Origin: an uncultured Woeseiaceae bacterium
GTDB lineage: Bacteria; Pseudomonadota; Gammaproteobacteria; Steroidobacterales; Woeseiaceae
Length of the DNA stretch: 56,406 bases
NCBI GenBank assembly: GCA_945787845.1
Contig: CALZJH010000016.1
Coordinates: 1-56,406, forward strand
Reading direction: 5' to 3'
Below, in pieces: positions 16,854 to 24,443 of the stretch (the stretch's first letter is position 1; each line of letters opens with the position of its first letter). Position numbers and translations under genes: made by a program. Under the pieces are notes generated by a model. The model was not told where the DNA came from and did not search any database. It saw nothing but the letters and a program-made list of their open reading frames with translations.

Positions 16854-17924
16854 CTAGTCTCCTGGGTGAACTGACCGGGTCAGTTGAATTCGGCGAAATG
16901 CGACGGACACGTAGTCGCCGTTGGTCTTGTCGGTTTCCCAGTCTCCGGTACCCGCACACGCCGGATACCAAAGCTCCGGATTATCCCTGGTGCTGCACTG
17001 GTTGTATGCACCGACCTTGAAATACATCGCGTCGCCCGAATATCCGTGCGGATTGTCCTTTTCATCGACGTTGCCGTTGGCGTCGACATTATTGGATAAG
17101 TCGATGCGGTATTTCATGGTTCGAGACGGGTCTTTGGTCCTGAACGTGAGATACATGATGTTGCCGTGGACATTGATGTTGTAATTGAACAGCTCGCCGA
17201 GCGCTATTCCCTCTTCGCCAGGGTCTTCGGGGTTTTCCCAGGTATTACCCCACACGGGATAGGCTATGTCCTTTCTGTCGGGATCTTCACGAGCGAGGTT
17301 TCTTTCATAGGTCCAGAACACCGAACCCGTTTGGTGACCGGGCCATTTCTTATAGAAAATCTTGATCGGCTCATTGCCGTAGCCGAACCCGGTTCTGTTC
17401 TTGACCTGAGCATCGTCCTTGTCAGCGTGAATTTGCCCGACAACGACCGAGAACGCGGGTTTCTTCTCAGGGTGCTTTGCGTTCCGAGCAACGTGCAGCA
17501 CGCTGAGTGTCGCCTCAAGCTGGCCGCCGACATCGGCGAATCGTTTCTTGCGCTTGTGCGCCGCAAGCACGAAATTATTCTTGGGGTCGTGGGTGCCGAT
17601 CTTCGTGTTCTTGCCACGATACATCTGGCGCAACTCGGAGCGCGTGTTGGTCGAATTTGCTGTCGTCGTGGCTTTGTTCGGCGCCGTCATGATCAGCAGT
17701 CCGTTTTCGTGCAGGTAAAAGAAATCCGGGTGTGAATAGCCTCCGAGTTGACGCACGTCAACCTCGTCGACTTTGCCGTCCTTGTTGGCGTCCACAGGAA
17801 GCTGGAGTTTCCAATACCTCAGGTCGAAGTGGTCGCCGGGGCTTTGCGCCTGCGCCACGGACACATAAGGGCCTGACAAGATCAGGCACCAGAGAAGTCG
17901 AACAGGTAATCGTGAAATCTGCAC
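16854..17924 (-). CDS. Alginate lyase, polysaccharide lyase family 7
   Basis: 356 residues from GTG 17924, chosen because AGGGGG lies nine bases upstream and a normal signal peptide follows (LLWCLILSGPYVSVAQA). The three PL7 signatures are all present: RSELRQ (about 95-100), QIH (164-166) and YFKVGAYNQ (301-309). They line the beta-jelly-roll groove and include the catalytic Gln, His, Arg and Tyr. QIH types usually prefer G-rich blocks or both blocks. Endolytic beta-elimination in the periplasm or outside is expected. Last gene of the PL6-MFS-SDR-PL7 operon; 94 bases from the SDR stop. The in-frame ATG at 17999 has no supporting site. Confidence 0.92.
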   Translation of the reverse strand: MQISRLPVRLLWCLILSGPYVSVAQAQSPGDHFDLRYWKLQLPVDANKDGKVDEVDVRQLGGYSHPDFFYLHENGLLIMTAPNKATTTANSTNTRSELRQMYRGKNTKIGTHDPKNNFVLAAHKRKKRFADVGGQLEATLSVLHVARNAKHPEKKPAFSVVVGQIHADKDDAQVKNRTGFGYGNEPIKIFYKKWPGHQTGSVFWTYERNLAREDPDRKDIAYPVWGNTWENPEDPGEEGIALGELFNYNINVHGNIMYLTFRTKDPSRTMKYRIDLSNNVDANGNVDEKDNPHGYSGDAMYFKVGAYNQCSTRDNPELWYPACAGTGDWETDKTNGDYVSVAFRRIQLTRSVHPGD

Positions 17925-18018
17925 GGACTGGGTCCCCCTGATAGCTGCGGTGATATGGCAGTAGAAAGGAAATCGCGGCCGCCGCAAAGGCGGCCGCACA
18001 TGTGCGTATCAATGGCGA

Positions 18019-18771
18019 CTATGAGAAGTACATTCCGCCATTGATGTCGATGCTCGCACCCGTCACGAAGCTCGACTCTGGTGAGGCAAGATAGACGGTA
18101 AGATCCGCAACCTCAGCCGCGTCGCCTTCCCGCCGCAGAGGTGTCGCAGCCGCCACGTTCTTTCTCACTTCGTCCTTCGTGAACGTGTCATGGAAGGTCG
18201 TGGCGATCATCCCAGGGCAGACGCAGTTCACGCGAATACCGGATGGCCCCAGTTCCTTTGACAAGCCGCGCGTCAGGGTTTGTACGGCACCCTTCGACGT
18301 CGCGTACGCCCAGGCACCAGGTCCGCCGCCGTCGCGTCCCGCCTGCGATGCGAAGTTCACGATGGCGCCGCCATTCTTCATGTGCGGTACGACTGCCTTC
18401 GTCGTCATGAACGTCGTCGTCACGTTGAGGCGCATTACGAACTCGAACCAGTCTGCGTCTACCTCAGCGAGCGTCTTACGCGCCACGAGCCCGCCGACGA
18501 CATTGACGAGAACGTCAATCGTGTCACCATAGGCCTCACGCGCTTTGGCGACGAGATTGTCCACATCTTCCTGCTTCGTCATGTCACCGGCCACTAGCAC
18601 TGCTTCACCGCCAGCTTCCTTGATGGCTGCAACTGTTGCCTTACCTTCTTCTTCATTGTTGAAATAGTTGACGACGACTTTCGCGCCCTTTGCAGCAAGC
18701 GCTACAGATACGGCTCGACCGATGTCACGACCTCCGCCAGCAACGATGGCAACTTTGTTTTTCAAGCTCAT
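18019..18771 (-). CDS. SDR oxidoreductase, probable DEH reductase
   Basis: 250-residue short-chain dehydrogenase. The cofactor loop is AGGGRDIGRAV, and the NNAG position reads NVVGG. Catalytic Ser is in VNFASQAG and YATSK supplies Tyr and Lys. In alginate operons this enzyme type reduces 4-deoxy-L-erythro-5-hexoseulose uronate (DEH) to 2-keto-3-deoxygluconate. Position between a hexuronate-type transporter and PL7 supports this assignment; the activity itself is inferred. AGGA lies upstream of the ATG; 14 bases after the transporter stop. Confidence 0.85.
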   Translation of the reverse strand: MSLKNKVAIVAGGGRDIGRAVSVALAAKGAKVVVNYFNNEEEGKATVAAIKEAGGEAVLVAGDMTKQEDVDNLVAKAREAYGDTIDVLVNVVGGLVARKTLAEVDADWFEFVMRLNVTTTFMTTKAVVPHMKNGGAIVNFASQAGRDGGGPGAWAYATSKGAVQTLTRGLSKELGPSGIRVNCVCPGMIATTFHDTFTKDEVRKNVAAATPLRREGDAAEVADLTVYLASPESSFVTGASIDINGGMYFS

Positions 18772-18785
18772 TTCATTTTCCTTTA

Positions 18786-20075
18786 CTAATCGATTTGGGC
18801 AGTACCAGCCGAGCGGGGGCTAAGAGGTTGAATATGCCCACAAAGCACGTAGACCGAGAGGACCGTCATAATCGCCAGTCCGGCCCCTACAGCAAAAGCA
18901 GGGGCGTAACTGTTCACGGTGATGACCGGGATCAGGAAGTTGAGCAGTACGACGGCCAGCTTGGCGGCGGTCCCTGCAAATCCGGCAAGCGACCCTACGG
19001 ACTCGCCGCTATAAAAGTCACTCGGCAGTGTCTGAATGTTGCCGACAGCGGTTTGAAATCCGAAGAGAATAGCGGCCATCAGCAACACAGCAGTCAACGG
19101 GGTTGACGCTTTGATCGTCAACAACAGGCAGACGAGCATGATGAGACCGCCAAGACTGATGACGAACTTCCGTGTCTTGTTGACCGACCAGCCAGCTTTT
19201 ATCCTGTTTTGCGCCAACAGGCCGCCGAACCAGGCGCCGAACATGGCGCCAACATATGGGACGGCTGCATACTTCGCAATCTCGGCCACGCCGAAGCCAT
19301 AGGTCTCATTCAGGTAGAGTGGCAGCCAGCCGACAAACAGCCACCAGATCGGGTCAAGAAAGAAGGACGCCATGATGACGCCCCAGCTTTGCTTACGCGA
19401 GAGGATTTCACGCGACGTCGGCGCATATTCGGCGGCCTGGTGCGTCTCTTCATTGCGCTGGCCGGTCAGGATGTACTCCCGCTCCGCCTCATCAAGCCAG
19501 GGATGGGTCTTAGGTCCGGATTTGTAGACCAAAAGCCATGGCACGAGCCATAGCAGGCCGAGTACACCAATCACGATGAATGTGGCCTGCCAACTGCCAA
19601 ACCAGATAAACAGAAGCCCGACGATCGGGGCAGAGATAATGCCGCCAATGGCTGCGCCGGAGTTGAAGATACCCTGGGCGAGCGCGCGTTCCTTGATCGG
19701 AAACCACTCGGCATTGGCCTTGGTGGCGCCAGGCCAGTTCCCTGCTTCCGACACGCCCAGGAGGCCCCGGAATAACGAAAAGGTCAGTATTGAATGAGCG
19801 ATGGCGTGCAATATTGTCGCCAGCGACCACACACCAATGGCGAGGACGAAACCAAGCCGCGTACCGATCCAGTCGAAGATCTTGCCGAACAAGGTCTGGC
19901 CAAACGCGTAGGCGAACGTGAAGACGTTGATAATGATGGCGTAATCGGTCTTGGTCATGCCCAGATCGGCAGAGATCTCAGGCCATAGAACCGCGAGCGC
20001 GCCTCGATCGATGTAGTTGATGATCGTCGCAAGCGCGACAAGGCTGACGATGAGCCACCTGAGTTTACCCTTCAT
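18786..20075 (-). CDS. MFS transporter, hexuronate (ExuT/ACS) type
   Basis: About 429 residues and 12 helices, anion:cation symporter branch of the MFS. The opening RWLIVSLVALATIINYIDRGALAVLWPEI is the conserved first helix of ExuT/GudP-like transporters, and FRGLLGVSEAGNWPGATKANAEWFP is the branch signature. Likely imports unsaturated uronate monomers or DEH into the cytoplasm. ATG 20075 has GGGGGA just upstream; the longer ORF to 20108 lacks it. Second gene of the operon, between PL6 and the SDR. Confidence 0.9.
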   Translation of the reverse strand: MKGKLRWLIVSLVALATIINYIDRGALAVLWPEISADLGMTKTDYAIIINVFTFAYAFGQTLFGKIFDWIGTRLGFVLAIGVWSLATILHAIAHSILTFSLFRGLLGVSEAGNWPGATKANAEWFPIKERALAQGIFNSGAAIGGIISAPIVGLLFIWFGSWQATFIVIGVLGLLWLVPWLLVYKSGPKTHPWLDEAEREYILTGQRNEETHQAAEYAPTSREILSRKQSWGVIMASFFLDPIWWLFVGWLPLYLNETYGFGVAEIAKYAAVPYVGAMFGAWFGGLLAQNRIKAGWSVNKTRKFVISLGGLIMLVCLLLTIKASTPLTAVLLMAAILFGFQTAVGNIQTLPSDFYSGESVGSLAGFAGTAAKLAVVLLNFLIPVITVNSYAPAFAVGAGLAIMTVLSVYVLCGHIQPLSPRSAGTAQID

Positions 20076-20144
20076 TGATGTTCCCCCTGGGCGTCTCCAG
20101 CCCGGCAACTTTTGCTTTCTTCTCGTTCTTCATTGTGCGTTCTG

Positions 20145-22358
20145 CTATGGACGCAGCGTCGTGTCGATAACCGGCGCTTCTGTACCATCGAACCGATTTT
20201 CACCCACTATTGTTACGGGTTCGCCGACGGTTTCAGCGATGCGTATCGGCTTGCTGTCGACGAACACGTTGTCGTGAATACTGGTTGCCTGCACGCCGTG
20301 GAGAGCGACCGACGCGGCCGACTTGTTGCGCTTGCCATGACCGACGGACTCCAGTGTCGATCCACGCAATTCGAAATGCGGACCGAAAGTACTTTCGTCC
20401 GTGCCGCCGCGATAGATGTCCGCAATTGTGCCTTCGATATTGGCGAACTTCGAGTCAACGATTGAAACGTACTCCCCGTTATAGATTCCCAGGTCTTCCG
20501 ACTCCTTGTTCATAAACAGAACATGGCCGGTGATGTTCCTGAACTCCGATTCCGATATTTCGATACGGTCCGCGAACGTATGTTTCGCCAGCGAGAAGAA
20601 GTTGAAAGAGTGATTGGTATCGAGATCGGTGACGACCATATTGTCGACCTGCAGCACATAGTTGTTCAGCATCGAGTAACGACTGGTACGAATGACGGTA
20701 TTGCCGGCCACGTCCATTGAAGAGGCCCCGGAGATCTCCAGGTTGCTGATCTTCAGGCTACCGCCGTCCTTGATTTCAAATAGTGCCGTGCGTTCAAACT
20801 CGATCCTGGCGGATGCGCCGTTCGCAGACTTGAGACTGATTGGCTTGTCGACTACCAGCACCTGTTCAGCCAGGTGCGTGCCTGCGCTCAATTCGAGGAT
20901 GTCTCCGGCATTCGCCTGTTCAATCGCTGCCGACAATGCGCCGACGCCTGTCGCGACAGCGATAGTCTTACCTGTATCAAAACGACTATCGGGCCCCGGC
21001 TTCGGGTACCAGGCAACACCTGTGGACGCCCTGTCCAGGATCTTCAGATCACGCCCGGCCCCGATATCGATTCCCACCGGATAAAACAGCCCGTTCTCCG
21101 CTTTTTCAAGTTCGACGGATCTGCTCTCGAAGCCTGGTGTGTCGGCTGGTGGCGTAACGCCGACTACAATATTGTCGGAAAACTCAATGCCGCTGATATC
21201 GTCATGCACGGTGATCGAGTCGGCGCCATCAGGATTGTGGATCAGGTTGCCGCTGAACCGAGTGCTGATGGGCGGCGCGGAACGCTCGCTGTCGGCGCCA
21301 GCCGCCAGCTCGATATGATCACTTGCGATGATGGAGTTGTTCTCGACGACGGAATCCTCCACCTGATGGTAGCGATTGATCGGTGAGTTGGGCACGCCGT
21401 TCATGATGACCAGGGCGCCGCCAAATCGATGTCCTGTCAGCCCAAACATGTAGTTGTTGCGAATTGTCTGGCGTTTGTTGATTACGCGTATGCCACCGGT
21501 GTGATCGACGCGATTACCGAGAAACACATTGTTCTCAACGACACTGCCGTTGCCATGCCGCAACGTCAGCGTGCCGCGCGATTCATAGAACAGATTGCCG
21601 CGAAACGTGTTCATGCCGGACTTGCTCGAGATAATTTCCACTTCACCGTTGCAGCGATCGAAGTAGTTGTCTTCGACCACGGTGGACGAGTTCGAGAGGG
21701 AATAGTGGCTGGTGCCAATGCGCAGGGTCTCACCCCCATTGGAACCAAGAACCGGGCGCGGACCGAAGTAGTTGTGGTCGATGCGATGGTGGTTTTCCTG
21801 GCTCTCAACACTATCCAGACGCACTGCCATCGTTACACCCTGGTTGCTCTTGCCCTCGAGATGGTTGTGATCGAAGCGGTTGTTCCTGCCGTACATCATC
21901 ACCCAGGAATCCGGCTCAAAACGCTCTGGATTGTTGAAGTGATCAATGACAACTTCTGTAACGCGTGAATGGTAGGCAAGCTCACCTTTGGTCCGTCGGA
22001 ATGCAATAACCGTGTTGGTCGGCGAATAACCGTCTTTGAAGACCAGGCCGGATACGACCAGGTACTTGCCGGCTATGCGAAGGTTCGACTGGCCCGTGAT
22101 CAGGACCTGTCCTTTGGTCTCAGCCGTCAGCGTGATCGGTCGCTCGGCCGTACCTTCGCCAGTAAACAGTATTTGAAAGTCCCGCCACTCTCCGTCCGCG
22201 AGGACAATCGTATCGCCGGGCTGCAGGGACTTGACCGCGTCCCGGTACTCCTGCTGCGAAGTGACATTGATCTCGGATGCAGACGCACCGCAACCGACCA
22301 GGAAAGCCATGGCAAGTAACGCCCACGACCTGTATACAGTTGATAGCCCCACATTCAT
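20145..22358 (-). CDS. Alginate lyase, polysaccharide lyase family 6 (two-domain)
   Basis: About 737 residues. Lipoprotein signal with lipobox LVGC. The N-terminal parallel beta-helix (about 30-420) has the PL6 catalytic pair: Lys in IISSKSG (residue 246) and Arg in LTLRHGN (267), corresponding to the Lys/Arg of chondroitinase B and AlyGC. The Ca-binding acidic cluster NGEVE precedes the Lys. A second beta-helix (about 440-735) matches the AlyGC-like two-domain form. It degrades alginate (mostly polyM/MG, by family) at the cell surface or periplasm. GAAGGGG directly abuts ATG 22358 and is ideally spaced for GTG 22352, so the true start may be six bases in. First gene of the operon behind the regulator's palindromes. 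Confidence 0.92.
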   Translation of the reverse strand: MNVGLSTVYRSWALLAMAFLVGCGASASEINVTSQQEYRDAVKSLQPGDTIVLADGEWRDFQILFTGEGTAERPITLTAETKGQVLITGQSNLRIAGKYLVVSGLVFKDGYSPTNTVIAFRRTKGELAYHSRVTEVVIDHFNNPERFEPDSWVMMYGRNNRFDHNHLEGKSNQGVTMAVRLDSVESQENHHRIDHNYFGPRPVLGSNGGETLRIGTSHYSLSNSSTVVEDNYFDRCNGEVEIISSKSGMNTFRGNLFYESRGTLTLRHGNGSVVENNVFLGNRVDHTGGIRVINKRQTIRNNYMFGLTGHRFGGALVIMNGVPNSPINRYHQVEDSVVENNSIIASDHIELAAGADSERSAPPISTRFSGNLIHNPDGADSITVHDDISGIEFSDNIVVGVTPPADTPGFESRSVELEKAENGLFYPVGIDIGAGRDLKILDRASTGVAWYPKPGPDSRFDTGKTIAVATGVGALSAAIEQANAGDILELSAGTHLAEQVLVVDKPISLKSANGASARIEFERTALFEIKDGGSLKISNLEISGASSMDVAGNTVIRTSRYSMLNNYVLQVDNMVVTDLDTNHSFNFFSLAKHTFADRIEISESEFRNITGHVLFMNKESEDLGIYNGEYVSIVDSKFANIEGTIADIYRGGTDESTFGPHFELRGSTLESVGHGKRNKSAASVALHGVQATSIHDNVFVDSKPIRIAETVGEPVTIVGENRFDGTEAPVIDTTLRP

Positions 22359-22435
22359 CCCCTTCGCTTGAGAGGAAGACGCGCACCGTAGAAGCTGAAT
22401 CACCCAGCTCGCAGGAATCCCCCCGATCGATCACA

Positions 22436-22460
22436 TTGGTAATGTAATTGACATTACCAA
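22436..22460. promoter_or_regulatory. Perfect palindrome, FadR/UxuR-type operator
   Basis: TTGGTAATGT and ACATTACCAA flank a five-base centre (AATTG). It lies between the divergent PL6 operon and the FadR-family gene. FadR-subfamily proteins such as UxuR, ExuR and PdhR bind TTGGT...ACCAA palindromes, so autoregulation and operon control by the adjacent gene are likely. Confidence 0.7.
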
Positions 22461-22469
22461 CCATTGCGC

Positions 22470-22485
22470 AAATGGTCAACCATTT
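22470..22485. promoter_or_regulatory. Second palindrome AAATGGTCAACCATTT
   Basis: A 16-base near-perfect inverted repeat (arms AAATGGT/ACCATTT, centre CA) ten bases from the first. It resembles the compact UxuR/ExuR box. Further half-sites follow: GACCAAAA at 22491, AATTGGTCA at 22517-22525 and TGACCAATTA near 22660. The region 22359-22717 holds no gene; it is the shared control region. Confidence 0.6.
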
Positions 22486-22717
22486 TGAATGACCAAAACC
22501 GAGGAGCCTTATTGCGAATTGGTCAGGTCTCTCTGCGACCGATATGCACCGCGGACACGTGGCGCGGCCGTCTGCTAGAGCCAACACCTTAAAAAACCTG
22601 AAGGTTCTTGCGTATATCAGCGCCGCAGCGCGATGCTTTCAATTGGCAGAACACTTACATGACCAATTACAAAAACTGTGCTACACTGCGATAGCTTATT
22701 CAGAAAAGAGATGGCCG

Positions 22718-23473
22718 ATGGCAAAGGAAAAACGCCTGTACAGACGCATCCTGAAACAGATGCAGCTGCTCATTGACAGTGGTGAATTCCCGGTAGGCGG
22801 ACGCTTGCCGCCAGAACGCGAGCTGGCCGAGCGCTTCGGCGTCAGCCGTCCAACGATACGTGAGGCAATTATTGCCCTCGAGGTACTCGATCGCGTCGAG
22901 GTCAAGACCGGTTCGGGCGTATACGTCTTGGCGCACGACGGCAAGAGTGCAAACGGTTACGATCCGTCGATCAGTGCCTTCGAGCTGACCGAGGCCCGCG
23001 CATTGATCGAAGGAGAGACAGCGGCTCTCGCTGCAACCATGATTTCTGACAAAATGCTTGCGGAACTCGAAGAATCGCTCCACGAAATGGCGGACGAGAC
23101 AGCCGGTGGGGATTTGACGTCCGAAGATTCGGACAAGCGGTTTCACGCAATCATCGCCGAGGCTACCGGCAACAAGATGCTGATTGCAATCGCCAAAAAC
23201 CTTTGGGCCATTCGCGACAATTCGCCGATGGTGCATCGCTCCTATCAGGCCATCTGCGAGATGGATGGTGATAAACGTGTCGATGAGCACATGGAGATAC
23301 TGCAGGCGATCAAGGACCGCGATCCGTCAGCCGCTCGTAAAGCAATGCACGGACACTTCGGCCGGATTCTCGACAAACTCATCGTGGCCGATGAGCAACA
23401 GCAGTTCGACGAGATCAGGCGCAAGACGCTGGAAAGCCGCGAGCGATTCTCACTCAATCACCTGGCTGGCTAA
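22718..23473 (+). CDS. FadR-subfamily GntR transcriptional regulator
   Basis: 251 residues from ATG 22718. The N-terminal winged helix (RLYRRILKQMQLLIDSGEFPVGGRLPPERELAERFGVSRPTIREAI) is GntR. The C-terminal FCD helical bundle shows the metal/ligand residues (ARALIEGE, FHAIIAEATGN, HMEILQAI, AMHGHF), as in UxuR/ExuR/PdhR. It most likely senses a uronate or DEH/KDG and controls the alginate genes. The open frame continues upstream to 22544, but that part overlaps the operator area, is unlike GntR proteins and has no ribosome-binding site. Tail-to-tail with the next gene, 15 bases apart. Confidence 0.93.
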   Translation: MAKEKRLYRRILKQMQLLIDSGEFPVGGRLPPERELAERFGVSRPTIREAIIALEVLDRVEVKTGSGVYVLAHDGKSANGYDPSISAFELTEARALIEGETAALAATMISDKMLAELEESLHEMADETAGGDLTSEDSDKRFHAIIAEATGNKMLIAIAKNLWAIRDNSPMVHRSYQAICEMDGDKRVDEHMEILQAIKDRDPSAARKAMHGHFGRILDKLIVADEQQQFDEIRRKTLESRERFSLNHLAG

Positions 23474-23488
23474 CAAAGCCAAACCCGT

Positions 23489-24442
23489 TTAATTCACGGG
23501 CATGACTTCACTGACGCTGAAGTTGGCGAAGCGGACATTCTCTTCGTCGGGCCGAAGATTGTCCCAATCAAGAATAGAGCGGTAGATGCCCCACTTCGGG
23601 CGAACGAAGTGGCTGGGGTCTTCGCCTCGCCAAAGATCAAGCCCGCTTTCATCGATATCGAATATCACTGCGTCATCGCGCATGCGCGTAACGATCAGGC
23701 GCAGGTCACCGGACTCAGAAAAGGTCGCTCTGCAGTAGGCTTCGAGCCACTCGCCGGTCACCATGCTCCAGTCAGTGCGGCCCAGGATCGAGAAGTCCTG
23801 TAACGGGCTGTGGCGCACCTCGATACCGTCTTCGCCGCCGCGCTCGTTACCCGTTATTGTCAGGATCGGCTGGCTGTCGGGGCCACCGACCGCCTTTAGC
23901 TGGAAGAAGTGCGAGAAGCGCGTGGATACTTTCATGTCGGCATTGATCCTGAACTTCCAGCGATAGATAAGCGTCTCGTTCTCAAAGCCTTTTACGGCCT
24001 CTTCTGACTTGTCGTAGGTCTTGATCTCATTGCGCTGCCGATCGTCGTTCTCGACAACATCGCGATCGATGTCGATGTCACGATGAATGATGAAGACGAA
24101 ATGGTTGCCGACCGTCGCGTCGGTATCTTCATAGATGTGCTGCACGTCCGGGTGATTGATCGGATACAGGTCGGGCGCCTCGATGGGGTTGGGGCCGCCG
24201 AAGTCGCGTATCAGGTCGTAGGCGTGCAGGCCAATCATATCCCCGTCAGCATCGAGCGTGCGTTCTGTCAGCACCGTGAAACTTTTCTCGTCTACTGGTG
24301 GTCCCGCAGCCGGAGGTGGCGGTGGCGGCGTGACGACAGGCGGCATTCCACCATCCCCGCTGGAGCCGCAGGCGCCAAGTAGTGGAAATAAGAGAAGGCC
24401 GATGGCTCGCGCACACCGGCCTTTGCTCCGTTTTAACCGCAT
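23489..24442 (-). CDS. Lipoprotein with heparin/glucuronan-lyase-like fold, putative polysaccharide lyase
   Basis: 317 residues. Signal peptide with lipobox LGAC, then a Pro/Gly linker (PPVVTPPPPPPAAGPP). The rest looks like the beta-jelly-roll of the PF14099 group (heparin lyase I, glucuronan lyase): DRQRNEIKTYD near residue 140, YRWKFRINADMKV, FSHFFQLKAVGG with QPILTITG, and the C-terminal KWGIYRS. That group cleaves uronate-containing glycans by beta-elimination. The substrate is not known; glucuronan or mixed uronates would fit the neighbouring UxuA and KduD. One base separates it from the PL6-like gene upstream. The assignment rests on motifs seen by eye. Confidence 0.6.
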   Translation of the reverse strand: MRLKRSKGRCARAIGLLLFPLLGACGSSGDGGMPPVVTPPPPPPAAGPPVDEKSFTVLTERTLDADGDMIGLHAYDLIRDFGGPNPIEAPDLYPINHPDVQHIYEDTDATVGNHFVFIIHRDIDIDRDVVENDDRQRNEIKTYDKSEEAVKGFENETLIYRWKFRINADMKVSTRFSHFFQLKAVGGPDSQPILTITGNERGGEDGIEVRHSPLQDFSILGRTDWSMVTGEWLEAYCRATFSESGDLRLIVTRMRDDAVIFDIDESGLDLWRGEDPSHFVRPKWGIYRSILDWDNLRPDEENVRFANFSVSEVMPVN

Positions 24443-24443
24443 G

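Noticed and set aside
22544..22717. 58-residue N-terminal extension of the FadR-family regulator
   Set aside because: The extension is not like GntR proteins, overlaps operator half-sites and has no ribosome-binding site. ATG 22718 is better.
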